Part shown: piece by piece, positions 15,291-22,748 of the stretch
Layout: every line of letters starts with the position of its first letter
Position numbering within the stretch: the first letter of the stretch is position 1
Source of the DNA: Methanothrix sp.
GTDB taxonomy: Archaea > Halobacteriota > Methanosarcinia > Methanotrichales > Methanotrichaceae
NCBI GenBank assembly: GCA_026394555.1
Contig: JAPKXZ010000054.1
Location: forward strand, 1 to 33,353
DNA: 33,353 bases
Direction of reading: 5' to 3'
Translations under genes and position numbers: made by a program
The notes under the pieces: model-generated
Databases searched by the model: none
What the model was told of the DNA's origin: nothing
The model's input: only the letters and a program-made list of their open reading frames with translations

Positions 15291-16640
15291 CTATGATGAT
15301 AATATATTGCTCTTTATGCTCCTGGCAGCCAGCATTCCTGTAGAAAATGCCGCTTGCAGGTTATAGCCACCTGTATCCCCGTCTACATCCAAAACCTCGC
15401 CCACCAGATACAGTCCCTTAATCAGCCGAGACTGCATGGTTTTGGGATCGACCTCCATCGTTTCCACTCCGCCTCTGGTAACCATGGCGGTGCTATAGCC
15501 GCAAAGATCGGATACGACCAGAGATAGGCCGACGAGATTATCAATCAAGCAACTACGCATCTCTCGGGTCAATTGAGCCATTTTCAGGTCGGTGGCAATC
15601 CCCGAGATCTGCAGCATTCTCTTTATCAGCCGGGGATAGAGTGGCACTGATGACGGCACAAAGCGAGGCCTGTCCGCCAGCACAGACAATAAGCTCCTTG
15701 CTCCATCCAGTCGCGCCTTATCTACGAGCCATTCTTCCAGAGCCTTTCGTTTATCGTCCGGCACAAAAGAGAGCTTTAAGATGTCTTTTGCTCGAATATA
15801 CCGGGATAAGTCAAGAATTCCCGGACCGGAGAGCCCCTCATGGGTAAATAGAATATCGCCCCGATGCTCTCTGATTTTTGCATGACGGTAGAGCGAGATC
15901 TTCATATCCGGAAACGAGAGACCGGCCAGATCAGAAAACGGATAATTCGTTATGAGAAGCGGGGTTAGTGCCGGCCCAATCTCGACTATGCGGTGGCCGA
16001 GAACGCTGGCAAACCGGTAGCCGTCTCCGCAGGAGCCGGTGGCGGGATAAGAGCATCCCCCCGTGGCTATTACCAGCAGCCTGCTGCGATAATTGACACC
16101 ATCACAGCCCACTAAAAAGCCATTTTCATTCCTGGTTATAGACTTGACAGCCTGGTTGCACTTGATGAATACCCCCCATTCCCGGCATTGTTCGATCAGG
16201 ATATCCAACACATCTCTAGATCGCTTAGTCTCTGGAAAGATCTTGTCCCCCTTTTCCCGGATCATTTCCAGTCCTTTTGCTTTAAAGAAGGCGATGAGAT
16301 CGCTATTTGTGAATCCGAGAAGGGCCGGTCGCAGGAATCTACCGTGATCTCCATAATGATCAAGAAAGTCCTGAATATCGCCATCATGAGTTATATTGCA
16401 TTGGCCGGTGCCCGAGATGAGGAGCTTATGCCCAGGGGAGTTCTTTTTTTCCAGAATCAGGATCTTTTTGCCCTTTTGCATGGAGTTTATGGCGCAAAAA
16501 AGCCCGGAAGGCCCGGCTCCAACGATAATCAGATCGTAATGAGAATGAATATCCTTCAGTGCAGGCAAAAGCTCATTCATCCCGCTGGCTTTTGGTACAT
16601 CATCCAGCTTGCAGCGACTTTCTTTATGAAGCTTTGCCAA
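15291..16640 (-). CDS. HI0933/YhiN-type NAD(P)/FAD-dependent oxidoreductase (BaiN family)
   Basis: The 449-residue product is a flavoprotein of the HI0933 family. The FAD-binding 'YDLIIVGAGPSGLFCAI' has GAGPSG at residues 41-46. Then come 'ILEKKNSPGHKLLISGTGQCN', the family hallmark with 'SGTGQCNITH', 'VIATGGCSYPATGSCGDGY', 'FTHEGLSGPGIL', 'AMVTRGGVETMEVDPKTMQS', and the C-terminal 'GLYLVGEVLDVDGDTGGYNLQAAFSTG'. The start chosen is TTG (16638-16640) with GAGAGGT upstream. An ATG at residue 21 is equally plausible, because the family normally begins just before the FAD motif and the first 30 residues are not family-like. It would be transcribed from the TATA box at 16714-16723. Physiological substrate unknown. 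Confidence 0.92.
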   Translation of the reverse strand: MAKLHKESRCKLDDVPKASGMNELLPALKDIHSHYDLIIVGAGPSGLFCAINSMQKGKKILILEKKNSPGHKLLISGTGQCNITHDGDIQDFLDHYGDHGRFLRPALLGFTNSDLIAFFKAKGLEMIREKGDKIFPETKRSRDVLDILIEQCREWGVFIKCNQAVKSITRNENGFLVGCDGVNYRSRLLVIATGGCSYPATGSCGDGYRFASVLGHRIVEIGPALTPLLITNYPFSDLAGLSFPDMKISLYRHAKIREHRGDILFTHEGLSGPGILDLSRYIRAKDILKLSFVPDDKRKALEEWLVDKARLDGARSLLSVLADRPRFVPSSVPLYPRLIKRMLQISGIATDLKMAQLTREMRSCLIDNLVGLSLVVSDLCGYSTAMVTRGGVETMEVDPKTMQSRLIKGLYLVGEVLDVDGDTGGYNLQAAFSTGMLAARSIKSNILSS

Positions 16641-16713
16641 AGGAACCTCTCACTACCCGGTTATTTCGATCATTTTGATACTGATGGGTAAAAAGCTTAA
16701 CTAACCGGATTTG

Positions 16714-16723
16714 TTTATATATC
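16714..16723. promoter_or_regulatory. Shared, near-symmetric TATA box for two divergent genes
   Basis: TTTATATATC on the plus strand reads GATATATAAA on the minus strand. Rightward transcription about 25 bp away would begin near 16744, making the polyferredoxin gene (ATG 16748) essentially leaderless. Leftward transcription would begin near 16692, giving about 50 bases of leader to the flavoprotein gene. No second TATA is evident in the 107-bp gap. Confidence 0.5.
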
Positions 16724-16747
16724 TTTACGTGGCTCAATGATAATGAT

Positions 16748-17356
16748 ATGCTAAAGATCACCCCTTATCTTGGAATCATGGTGCTGATAGTATCCATAGG
16801 CGGCATATTTTACCCCAAGCTTGGCTACTTCCTCTTGCTGGTCTTTGCCAGCCTGATGATCATTGCTCCCTTCCGAGGACGTTGGTTTTGCGGTAATCTC
16901 TGCCCGCGAGGAAGCTTTGTTGATTTCTGGCTGGCCCCACTGAGCCGAAAGTTGAAAATTCCACATCTATTTCGGAGCATGTGGCTAAGAGCCCCCATCT
17001 TCATCGCACTCATGGGATTCATGATCTTTCGCATTATACAGACAGACGGCGTAGTGGACAAAATCGGAATGGTTTTTGTTACGCTCTGCATTCTAACCAC
17101 ATCAATTGCCATCCTCTTTGGGGTAATCATAGCCCCTCGAACCTGGTGCTCTTTTTGCCCCATGGGAACGATGCAAAGAGCAGTTGGTGGCAAGAAGTAC
17201 CAGCTAAAAGTGGACACTGAGAAATGCATCGATTGCGGCAAGTGCCAGAAGGTCTGCCCCATGCAGCTTCCTGTAAACGAGATACTGGATAAGCCGGACT
17301 GCATTAAATGCGCCAGATGTGTGGAAGCTTGCCCGAAGCGGGCATTGAGCTTCTGA
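16748..17356 (+). CDS. Membrane 4Fe-4S protein of the NapH/polyferredoxin type
   Basis: The 202-residue product has about four membrane segments (near 10-40, 86-100, 108-130 and one overlapping the second Cys motif). The twin membrane motifs FCGNLCPRG (Cys48, Cys52) and WCSFCPMG (Cys134, Cys137) are typical of NapH/NosR-type proteins. Two C-terminal ferredoxin motifs follow: CIDCGKCQKVCP (Cys160, 163, 166, 170) and CIKCARCVEACP (Cys185, 188, 191, 195). It is shorter than classical NapH and probably passes electrons across or along the membrane; the partner is unknown. The ATG at 16748 has no Shine-Dalgarno and lies where transcription should begin (leaderless). It is followed by a zinc-ribbon gene with its own leader. 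Confidence 0.88.
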   Translation: MLKITPYLGIMVLIVSIGGIFYPKLGYFLLLVFASLMIIAPFRGRWFCGNLCPRGSFVDFWLAPLSRKLKIPHLFRSMWLRAPIFIALMGFMIFRIIQTDGVVDKIGMVFVTLCILTTSIAILFGVIIAPRTWCSFCPMGTMQRAVGGKKYQLKVDTEKCIDCGKCQKVCPMQLPVNEILDKPDCIKCARCVEACPKRALSF

Positions 17357-17393
17357 TGCAAAAAAATGTTCCGATAAGTTAACATATGCCAAA

Positions 17394-17417
17394 GTGCCAT
17401 AGAAAGGTGCCATAGAA
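17394..17417 (+). repeat. Tandem 11-bp repeat upstream of the zinc-ribbon gene
   Basis: GTGCCATAGAA occurs at 17394-17404 and again at 17407-17417 (period 13). The pair lies between a TATA-like AGTTAACATAT (17377-17387) and the GGAGGTGA site at 17423-17430, at the expected transcription start. A repressor site is possible. Confidence 0.5.
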
Positions 17418-17437
17418 TGATCGGAGGTGAAGGCAAA

Positions 17438-17590
17438 ATGTGTACTGTTGGAGGCGGGCCGGACATAGGGAATATCGAAACTTTGGCCACCAAAGATTAT
17501 GAATGTCTGGACTGCAAGAATCAGTTTAAGGGAATGGGCAGAAGGCCCATGTGTCCTTCCTGCAAATCCAGGAACGTCAAGGCTGTCTAA
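17438..17590 (+). CDS. Small zinc-ribbon protein, 50 residues
   Basis: The ATG at 17438 follows GGAGGTGA (17423-17430) by 7 bases. The 50-residue product has a Gly-rich start (MCTVGGGPDIGN) and a zinc ribbon made of 'YECLDCKNQFKG' and 'PMCPSCKSRN', that is two CxxC knuckles 15 residues apart, ending KAV. It ends 5 bases before the next gene (ATG 17596), so the two are almost certainly co-expressed. Short single-ribbon proteins like this are common in methanogens, mostly without known function; nucleic-acid binding or a subunit role is possible. Zinc coordination is inferred from the cysteines. Confidence 0.82.
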   Translation: MCTVGGGPDIGNIETLATKDYECLDCKNQFKGMGRRPMCPSCKSRNVKAV

Positions 17591-17595
17591 GGGCC

Positions 17596-18057
17596 ATGCA
17601 TATACTCATCAAGGATGACGAGATAGCTTATCTCGTAGGCCACAGTGGCACTTTAGCCATAGCCAAGACGAATGGAAACTTTTTTTATCTGGAGACGGAG
17701 TCAGAGGAGATTGTGCTCTTCACCGATCCGGAGGATCTGATGGTGGCCTCTTCCCGAGACGTTGGCGAGAAGGTTATGCGCGGCCTACGTTGCACCATTT
17801 ATCAGCTTCGGGAACTAGGCGCACCGCTCATAGTACTCCCAAAAGGCCATCCCGCATCGCCCCGCTTGAAGACGGTGGTGTCCATCGGCCCCTGCACTCG
17901 TTTGAGCTGCAAGATAGAGCAGGGAACGCATCCCGAGCAGGATGTGCTCTGCGGATCAGAGGAGTTTCACGAAGCCCAGGTGCTGGCGAAGCCCGGGGGC
18001 GCAGAGATATTGGGCATAGCTTCAAAAGAGAACGAGATAATTGTGCAAAAGCTGTAA
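17596..18057 (+). CDS. Conserved-looking archaeal protein of unknown function, 153 residues
   Basis: The ATG at 17596 is chosen because it begins just after the zinc-ribbon stop. A start at 17551 would overlap that gene by 40 bases and add an unlikely N-terminus. The protein begins MHILIKDDEIAYLVGHSG, an alpha/beta pattern with 'LETESEEIVLFTDPEDLMV', a helix 'VMRGLRCTIYQLRELG', then a Cys-containing loop 'GPCTRLSCKIEQGTHPEQ' followed by 'DVLCGSEEF' and a C-terminal 'EILGIASKENEIIVQKL'. No signal peptide or membrane segment. I believe it belongs to one of the methanogen-conserved domains of unknown function but cannot name the family. It is sandwiched between a zinc ribbon and a DUF2098-like gene, suggesting one small complex or pathway. 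Confidence 0.75.
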   Translation: MHILIKDDEIAYLVGHSGTLAIAKTNGNFFYLETESEEIVLFTDPEDLMVASSRDVGEKVMRGLRCTIYQLRELGAPLIVLPKGHPASPRLKTVVSIGPCTRLSCKIEQGTHPEQDVLCGSEEFHEAQVLAKPGGAEILGIASKENEIIVQKL

Positions 18058-18069
18058 GAGATGATTATT

Positions 18070-18351
18070 ATGGCACAGATCAAAGAAGACAGCCTGGTCA
18101 GGTACAAGGGCACGGGCACCATTGGGACGGTCAAGGTGCTGAAGGTGGAAGACGACGGTGAGACGTGGGCCTATTTAGACAGCACCGGCCTTTACTACCG
18201 CCTGGATACCCTGGAGCTGATCGAAAAGGCTCCGGATAGAAAAGATCTGGAGGGCATGACCATTGAGCAGATCCAGGACCGGTTCAAGCAGACACAAGAT
18301 ATGATGGATGCGGTTAAGATGCAGGATGATAACCTGGAGACGGGCGGGTGA
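18070..18351 (+). CDS. DUF2098-like small archaeal protein
   Basis: The 93-residue product has an SH3-like beta-barrel opening, 'LVRYKGTGTIGTVKVLKVEDDGETWAYLDSTGLYYR', a pattern I associate with DUF2098, followed by a helical tail ('MTIEQIQDRFKQTQDMMDAVK'). Function is unknown. GAGATGA at 18058-18064 suits the ATG at 18070; an in-frame ATG at 18061 would add 3 residues but leaves no room for a ribosome binding site. It is 12 bases after the unknown-function gene and converges on the ADP-dependent kinase gene, with only 19 bases between stops. The family assignment is from memory. Confidence 0.72.
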   Translation: MAQIKEDSLVRYKGTGTIGTVKVLKVEDDGETWAYLDSTGLYYRLDTLELIEKAPDRKDLEGMTIEQIQDRFKQTQDMMDAVKMQDDNLETGG

Positions 18352-18370
18352 AGTAGAGCCGCAATCAAAA

Positions 18371-19666
18371 TCAAATTTTATTGATGGCCGTAAGTTCCCG
18401 GAAAAAGATGGCTGCGGTAGCGGTATCCCCCAGGCCGACGGTAATCTTTGGCTTTTTTGCCAGGAGAGACGGCATCAAAGATATGATTGTGTCTCCTGTT
18501 TGAAGGAATGCACCCCTCCCGGATGCCGTGGCCCCATTGCGGCAAAACTCCTCTTTAGCCTCAAGCCCCACGAGATTTTCCACTTCGGGAGGCTCTCCAA
18601 TTACATAGCCCGTGGCAGCCAGAGCCGCTGCGGTATCAACTCCGCTTTGCAGGGCAGAGAGCTCTATAGCGGCTGTGATCATTCCCGGCAACATGACGCT
18701 CAGAATGTAGTCTCGGGTATGAACCGCCACTCTAAAAAGCCCCAGGCTTTCACGCAGACGCTTCGCCGCCTGCATGGTCTCCTGCCACCGGACGGGCAAT
18801 GATCCTGGCGTAGATCCTTCTGCCGCCGCCAGCTCGTCCTCATTCAAGCCCAGGCTGTCCACGGGAATTTGGGGAAGAAGCAAAAGAAGAGACTGCATAA
18901 TCTCAGGACTCTGGAAGCTGCCCATCTCGGCGTGGATGAAGATCTGCGGATTTTTATCCTTCCAGGATTTGATCTGGGCGATTTTCTGGGGAAAGATCTC
19001 CTGGTACTCTTTAAGTGGTGCCAGGTGAAAGCCGGAGAGCAGAGCGCCATCGATTTCCCGGATATTTTCCAGGCAATAGAAATCGAAATGTCGGCTGGAG
19101 AGAAGCCTGGTATTCACCGGATCGTAAGTGGCAATAAAACGATTATCGCTGGGCGCGGTTATTTTGCTCTGGCCGCTGGCTACCAGGTCTCCCTTTTTGA
19201 ACTGGAAGACGAAATGCACCATCTCAGTCTCTAGGTCTTGATCTCTTTCTAGATTCGCTTTGGTCTCTCCTCTTGATAGGCCGGGCTCTGCTGTGCTGAA
19301 AGCAGGCACGCGCACTCCGGTATGAAGCATGCCGGCCAGTTTCGCTCCAAGCGCTGGAGCATTGAGAACCGGCCGGGCTCCCAGTACAGCCAGGACATTA
19401 GCCATGATGCCGGCATTTCCGCCCAGGCGAAATTGCCAGGAGAAGGACTCTTCGATCTGCCGGGCCACCTCTGGGCTCTGGATAAGGATCTCTGCTCCCG
19501 ATCCCTGCTGCATGCAAAATAGCAGGGAGGATAGGAGGTCTTCGCGGCTGCCTATCGACTCTTTCAGCTCTATTTTCATATTGGATGGGATGAGAGCCGA
19601 TATCTCCTCACTGCGTATATTGCAGACAGCATCGACGTTTACAGGATAGGCGCAAATGATATTCAT
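18371..19666 (-). CDS. ADP-dependent phosphofructokinase/glucokinase family protein
   Basis: The protein is 431 residues, slightly shorter than the usual 450-480. The ribokinase-like fold of the ADP-dependent sugar kinases is seen in 'FRLGGNAGIMANVLAVLG' (GGNAG at 82-86), a substrate-side 'GAKLAGMLHTGVRVP', an 'IHAEMGSFQSPEIM' segment, and the C-terminal 'TVGLGDTATAA' with the catalytic-base Asp414. It would phosphorylate fructose-6-phosphate or glucose with ADP in the modified glycolysis of methanogens. From sequence alone the sugar cannot be told; in Methanosarcinales this family is usually annotated as phosphofructokinase. The ATG at 19664-19666 follows a TATA-like TTAAGATATAA on the minus strand (19720-19730), leaving a roughly 33-base leader. 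Confidence 0.85.
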   Translation of the reverse strand: MNIICAYPVNVDAVCNIRSEEISALIPSNMKIELKESIGSREDLLSSLLFCMQQGSGAEILIQSPEVARQIEESFSWQFRLGGNAGIMANVLAVLGARPVLNAPALGAKLAGMLHTGVRVPAFSTAEPGLSRGETKANLERDQDLETEMVHFVFQFKKGDLVASGQSKITAPSDNRFIATYDPVNTRLLSSRHFDFYCLENIREIDGALLSGFHLAPLKEYQEIFPQKIAQIKSWKDKNPQIFIHAEMGSFQSPEIMQSLLLLLPQIPVDSLGLNEDELAAAEGSTPGSLPVRWQETMQAAKRLRESLGLFRVAVHTRDYILSVMLPGMITAAIELSALQSGVDTAAALAATGYVIGEPPEVENLVGLEAKEEFCRNGATASGRGAFLQTGDTIISLMPSLLAKKPKITVGLGDTATAAIFFRELTAINKI

Positions 19667-19948
19667 AGTAGTCCCACTGGCAGGCCTGAAGCAGTGTTCA
19701 TTTAATCTTATCCTTCTCGTTATATCTTAAATGCTCATATATTTATTCCCGCTCTGACAGGATCGGGGCGCAAAATTTATATTCGACGTGTGTCGTACTA
19801 CGTTGAATGCCGTAAGACCACCGGCAGCAGAGGTAGAGGAGTGGGGGCTTCTCACCCTCATCACCAGTTGAGGGAAGATGTAGGCCAAATTCCGGGCCAA
19901 CATTTTTCCGTCAATTGCTTATGTCAAGACATAACATAGCACACATTT
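19667..19948. other. Divergent intergenic region between the ADP-dependent kinase gene and aroA
   Basis: This stretch holds the kinase promoter (19720-19730, minus). It also has AAATTTATATTCG (about 19775-19787), a possible second plus-strand promoter far from aroA, and a GC-rich segment at 19800-19900 with short complementary runs. I see no ORF and no recognised RNA. If the 19775 element is active, a short non-coding transcript would lie ahead of aroA. Confidence 0.4.
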
Positions 19949-19956
19949 CTTATACT
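19949..19956 (+). promoter_or_regulatory. TATA element deciding the aroA start
   Basis: CTTATACT lies about 26 bases before the ATG at 19978, the spacing expected for a leaderless mRNA. The longer in-frame start at 19915 would then lie upstream of the transcript. Confidence 0.5.
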
Positions 19957-19977
19957 TGCGCTACCATTTCCTCGATC

Positions 19978-21240
19978 ATGATTGCGTCAGTCGAGCGCTC
20001 TTCTCTCTTTGGTGAGGTATATGCCCCGCCCTCTAAAAGCTACACCCACCGCGCGATCCTCATAACTTCCCTGGGACCGGGCGGAACCGTAAAGCGGCCC
20101 CTCCTCTCCGCAGACACCCGAGCCACAGTTGCCGCCAGCGAGGCCTTTGGAGCCAGGATCTCACTTAACGATGAAGTAAATATCACCGGCGTCTCCGACC
20201 GGCCCCAGACTCCGGAGGATGTCATCAACGTTCTGAATTCGGGCACCACGCTCCGCTTCTGCTCGGCGGTGGCATCTCTCACCGACGGTGCTGTTCTCAC
20301 CGGGGACGCCTCCATTCGCACCCGGCCCAACGGCCCTCTTTTGAGCACGCTCTCGGAGCTGGGTGCCCAGGCATTCTCCATCCGCAACAATGGCATGGCC
20401 CCACTGGTGATCAAGGGAAAGATGCGGGGCGGCACGGCCCACCTGAACGGTGGCGTCAGCTCCCAGTTCCTCTCGGCGCTGCTCATCGCTGCCCCTCTGG
20501 CGGAAGAGGACACTAGAATAGTAATAGAGGGCGATCTGAAGAGCCGCCCCTACGCCGAGATCACCCTGGACATGCTGGCCGACGCGAACGTGCGGATAGA
20601 GGCACAGCGCCAGGAGTTCTTTGTGCCGGGTGGGCAGAGCTTTGGCCTGAAGAGCTACACCATTCCCGGAGACTTCTCCTCGGCCTCTTACCCGTTAGCC
20701 GCAGCAGCGGTCAGCGGCAGCGAGGTCACTGTCAAAGGCGTCCTCCCATCACGGCAGGGCGACTCGGCAATCATCGACATCCTGGACCGCATGGGCGCCA
20801 AGGTCTCCTGGGATAAGGAAAAAGGGGACCTCCACATCAAGGGCGGCGACCTGGTGGGCGTAGAGGTGGACGCCAGCCGAACTCCCGATCTGGTGCCTAC
20901 CATCGCCGTACTGGGTGCTGTGGCGAGCGGCAAGACGACCGTGGTGAATGCAGAGCATGTGCGCCACAAGGAGACGGACCGGCTGCATGCCATGGCCGTG
21001 GAGCTATCTAAAATGGGCGCTGACATCCGGGAGCGTCCGGACGGGCTGGAGATCACGGGCGGAAAGCTGCACGGAGCAAAGGTGCACGGTTGGCACGATC
21101 ATAGGATCGTCATGGCGCTCACGGTGGCGGGATTGGTAGCAGGGGAGACGCTGATCGATACGGCGGAAGCGGTGGATGTCTCCTATCCGGGTTTCTTCGG
21201 GCAGATGACGGATCTCGGAGCGAGAGTGATGGTGAGATGA
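19978..21240 (+). CDS. aroA: 3-phosphoshikimate 1-carboxyvinyltransferase (EPSP synthase)
   Basis: AroA joins shikimate-3-phosphate and phosphoenolpyruvate to form EPSP in aromatic amino-acid synthesis. The start at ATG 19978 gives 420 residues, the standard length; the extra 21 residues from an ATG at 19915 are not family-like and precede the predicted transcription start. Motifs in order: 'APPSKSYTHRAI' (PEP/S3P site), 'NSGTTLRF', 'RTRPNGPLLSTL', 'LNGGVSSQFLSALLIAAPL', 'RTPDLVPTIAVLGAVASG', 'RHKETDRLHAMAVEL', 'HGWHDHRIVMAL'. All catalytic residues of the family appear present. No other aro genes are visible in the window. Confidence 0.96.
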   Translation: MIASVERSSLFGEVYAPPSKSYTHRAILITSLGPGGTVKRPLLSADTRATVAASEAFGARISLNDEVNITGVSDRPQTPEDVINVLNSGTTLRFCSAVASLTDGAVLTGDASIRTRPNGPLLSTLSELGAQAFSIRNNGMAPLVIKGKMRGGTAHLNGGVSSQFLSALLIAAPLAEEDTRIVIEGDLKSRPYAEITLDMLADANVRIEAQRQEFFVPGGQSFGLKSYTIPGDFSSASYPLAAAAVSGSEVTVKGVLPSRQGDSAIIDILDRMGAKVSWDKEKGDLHIKGGDLVGVEVDASRTPDLVPTIAVLGAVASGKTTVVNAEHVRHKETDRLHAMAVELSKMGADIRERPDGLEITGGKLHGAKVHGWHDHRIVMALTVAGLVAGETLIDTAEAVDVSYPGFFGQMTDLGARVMVR

Positions 21241-21329
21241 AAGGAGGGACTGCAGAATCGTGCCCCTATCATCGGAACCCGGCACACTACTACTAATATT
21301 AATCCCTCTACTTCCTGACAGGCAGTATT

Positions 21330-21540
21330 GCATCCACCACCGGGCCCCACCCATCACTCCCGGCTGGGGCTGGCTGTCACGACAGCGCCAAAGCCTAGGA
21401 TCGACAGACCTGACAGGGCAGCGGCGGGCGAGCCTGTGCTGGTCGGCGGCGCGCCATGTCCGGCCCCAGGTGCGCACGCATGCGGGCACGAGCGAGCCGT
21501 GGGGATATCGGGCAGCGGGCTTTGGTAGGGATGATGGGCG
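21330..21540 (+). repeat. Degenerate direct repeat, copy 1
   Basis: This GC-rich segment of about 210 bp recurs in the same orientation at 22109-22336. The best conserved core is 21374-21396, identical to 22155-22177 and containing the palindrome CTGTCACGACAG. The ends 'GGGCAGCGGGCTTTGG' and 'GAGCCGTGG' also match. The body is GC-rich compared with the AT-rich sequence around it, and no frame carries a start with a ribosome binding site. The two copies bracket the HicB/HicA genes. Confidence 0.72.
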
Positions 21541-21579
21541 ATAAGACGGCGATTTATTGCAGTAAGAACTTTTAGTTAG

Positions 21580-21804
21580 CTATCCAGCAGAAAGCCATTC
21601 TTCACGACTTATTTTTGCCCGTCTCAAAATCTCTGCCAAGAGGCTTGCCCCAATATCGTTTCCATGGTGGAGATTAGGGATTTTCGCATAAAGATGCTCT
21701 CGAACCATATAGGAATGGCCCGATCCAGGATAAGGTCCTTTGAATCCCAGCTTGTTCAATCGACGAATAAGTTCACGTCTTGATACCGGAACGAGTTTAG
21801 ACAA
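21580..21804 (-). CDS. HicA-like toxin (mRNA interferase), type II toxin-antitoxin
   Basis: This 74-residue protein of the HicA/YcfA fold opens 'VSRRELIRRLNKLGFKGPYPGSGHSYMV'. His30 in GSGHSYM is the family's catalytic His position. It ends 'GASLLAEILRRAKISREEWL', a typical HicA C-terminal helix. The start is TTG at 21802-21804 (minus), overlapping the HicB gene end by 8 bases, so translation is coupled to the antitoxin. The active His and fold look intact. The toxin follows the antitoxin here; both orders occur in this family. Confidence 0.87.
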   Translation of the reverse strand: MSKLVPVSRRELIRRLNKLGFKGPYPGSGHSYMVREHLYAKIPNLHHGNDIGASLLAEILRRAKISREEWLSAG

Positions 21805-22051
21805 CTGCTATCGGCTCCGTAGAGACATTTATGCCCACATTGTTGATAGGTGGAATCGTATCGCCCATCTTAAGCCTCAAGGCAATCCAGCCCTCGATGA
21901 CAGAAATGAGCTCCCTTCGGCACTCTTCTACAGTCTTTCCGGATGCCCAAACGCCTTCAAGCTCTGGGACTTCCCCAAATATGGGCTCAGGATCATCGAT
22001 GACCTTGTACTCTGCCCTTTCTAGAGCTGCCATGATATATTCGGCGAACAT
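21797..22051 (-). CDS. HicB-like antitoxin
   Basis: The 84-residue product matches the short HicB fold: 'EYKVIDDPEPIFGEVPELEGVWASGKTVEECRRELISVIEGWIALRLKMGD'. This is the partial RNase H-like domain with the 'PELEGVWASGKTVEE' family segment. The ATG at 22051 is used; an ATG at residue 7 is possible and gives a more usual N-terminus. There is no separate DNA-binding domain after the fold, so autoregulation would need another mechanism. It overlaps the downstream toxin gene by 8 bases. Confidence 0.87.
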   Translation of the reverse strand: MFAEYIMAALERAEYKVIDDPEPIFGEVPELEGVWASGKTVEECRRELISVIEGWIALRLKMGDTIPPINNVGINVSTEPIAVV

Positions 22052-22108
22052 AATAAAGGATAATTTAGAGATATTAGGGGAAATATCTTGCGCTGTTCAG
22101 ACTGTGTC

Positions 22109-22336
22109 GCATTCACCACCGTGGCCCACCCGTCACTCCCGGCAGGGGGGCATGCTGTCACGACAGCGCCAAAGCCTCGGATCGGCAGACCGGCCAAGTC
22201 AGCGGCGAGCAAACCTGAGCCGTCCGGTGTCGTGCCACGCCCGTCCCCCGGGCGCGCGGGCATACGCGGTCACGAGCCAGCCGTGGGAATATCGGGCAGC
22301 GAGAGCAGCGGGCTTTGGCTGGGGTAATGGGGGCAT
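22109..22336 (+). repeat. Degenerate direct repeat, copy 2
   Basis: The second copy of the repeat at 21330-21540, same orientation, about 780 bp apart start to start. The identical core is 22155-22177. It carries small insertions (for example GAGAGCAGCG near 22301-22310) relative to copy 1. It lies just upstream of the HicB gene, which it may affect. Confidence 0.72.
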
Positions 22337-22399
22337 GAGGCCGGTCGGGCCGGAGGCAAGAGCAGCACCAGGCAGCGGGCATATTGCACAGAGGCGAGT

Positions 22400-22459
22400 A
22401 CACTGTGGGCCCAGGTGAAGAACTATCTTGAGGCGAAAGGGATCAATGTAGGGAAATGA
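22400..22459 (+). pseudogene. Possible 3' end of a lost gene
   Basis: In frame 2, 'LWAQVKNYLEAKGINVGK' ends at TGA 22457-22459 and reads like a genuine C-terminal amphipathic helix. Upstream the frame merges into the repeat and has no credible start. It may be a remnant of a gene replaced when the repeat/HicBA segment arrived. Chance is possible. Confidence 0.25.
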
Positions 22460-22748
22460 TCTGGCCAATTTCCACCGACACCAAAGATGTATTTTAGCTT
22501 GGTAGGCGATCCATGTTAATGAATCAGTTGATGAGCCTTTTAATCACATTATCATAACAGTCTCTATTGGCAATCAATCTTTTTGATAATAGTAACCGTC
22601 TTCCATATCATCGATTATAAAATAAAGTAAGTAATATTTAATTATAGGGGACCGCAAAAACTTCTTATACTTATAACATCTGATGAACCCTAGGGAAAAT
22701 ACTGATTACTACTAATACTTATTACATGCAATGTGGGGGAGATTCTCT
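22460..22748. other. AT-rich leader region of the metalloprotease gene
   Basis: About 290 bases with no ORF. Possible promoters are TTATACTTATAAC (22665-22677) and TAATACTTAT (22713-22722). The former leaves a leader of about 50 bases containing the GGGGGAGA ribosome binding site at 22735-22742. Nothing else is recognised. Confidence 0.45.

Noticed and set aside
17551-17595. Upstream start for the 153-residue unknown protein
   Set aside because: Overlaps the zinc-ribbon gene by 40 bases and adds residues with no support.
20040-20513. Minus-strand ORF inside aroA
   Set aside because: Antisense shadow; aroA motifs are intact on the plus strand.
21260-21544. Plus-strand ORF over repeat copy 1
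   Set aside because: Arises from GC-rich repeat sequence; no ribosome binding site, and the similar frame in copy 2 has indels relative to it, which does not support coding selection.
21831-22418. 195-codon plus-strand ORF across HicB and repeat copy 2
   Set aside because: Half of it is antisense to HicB and the rest is repeat; no ribosome binding site.
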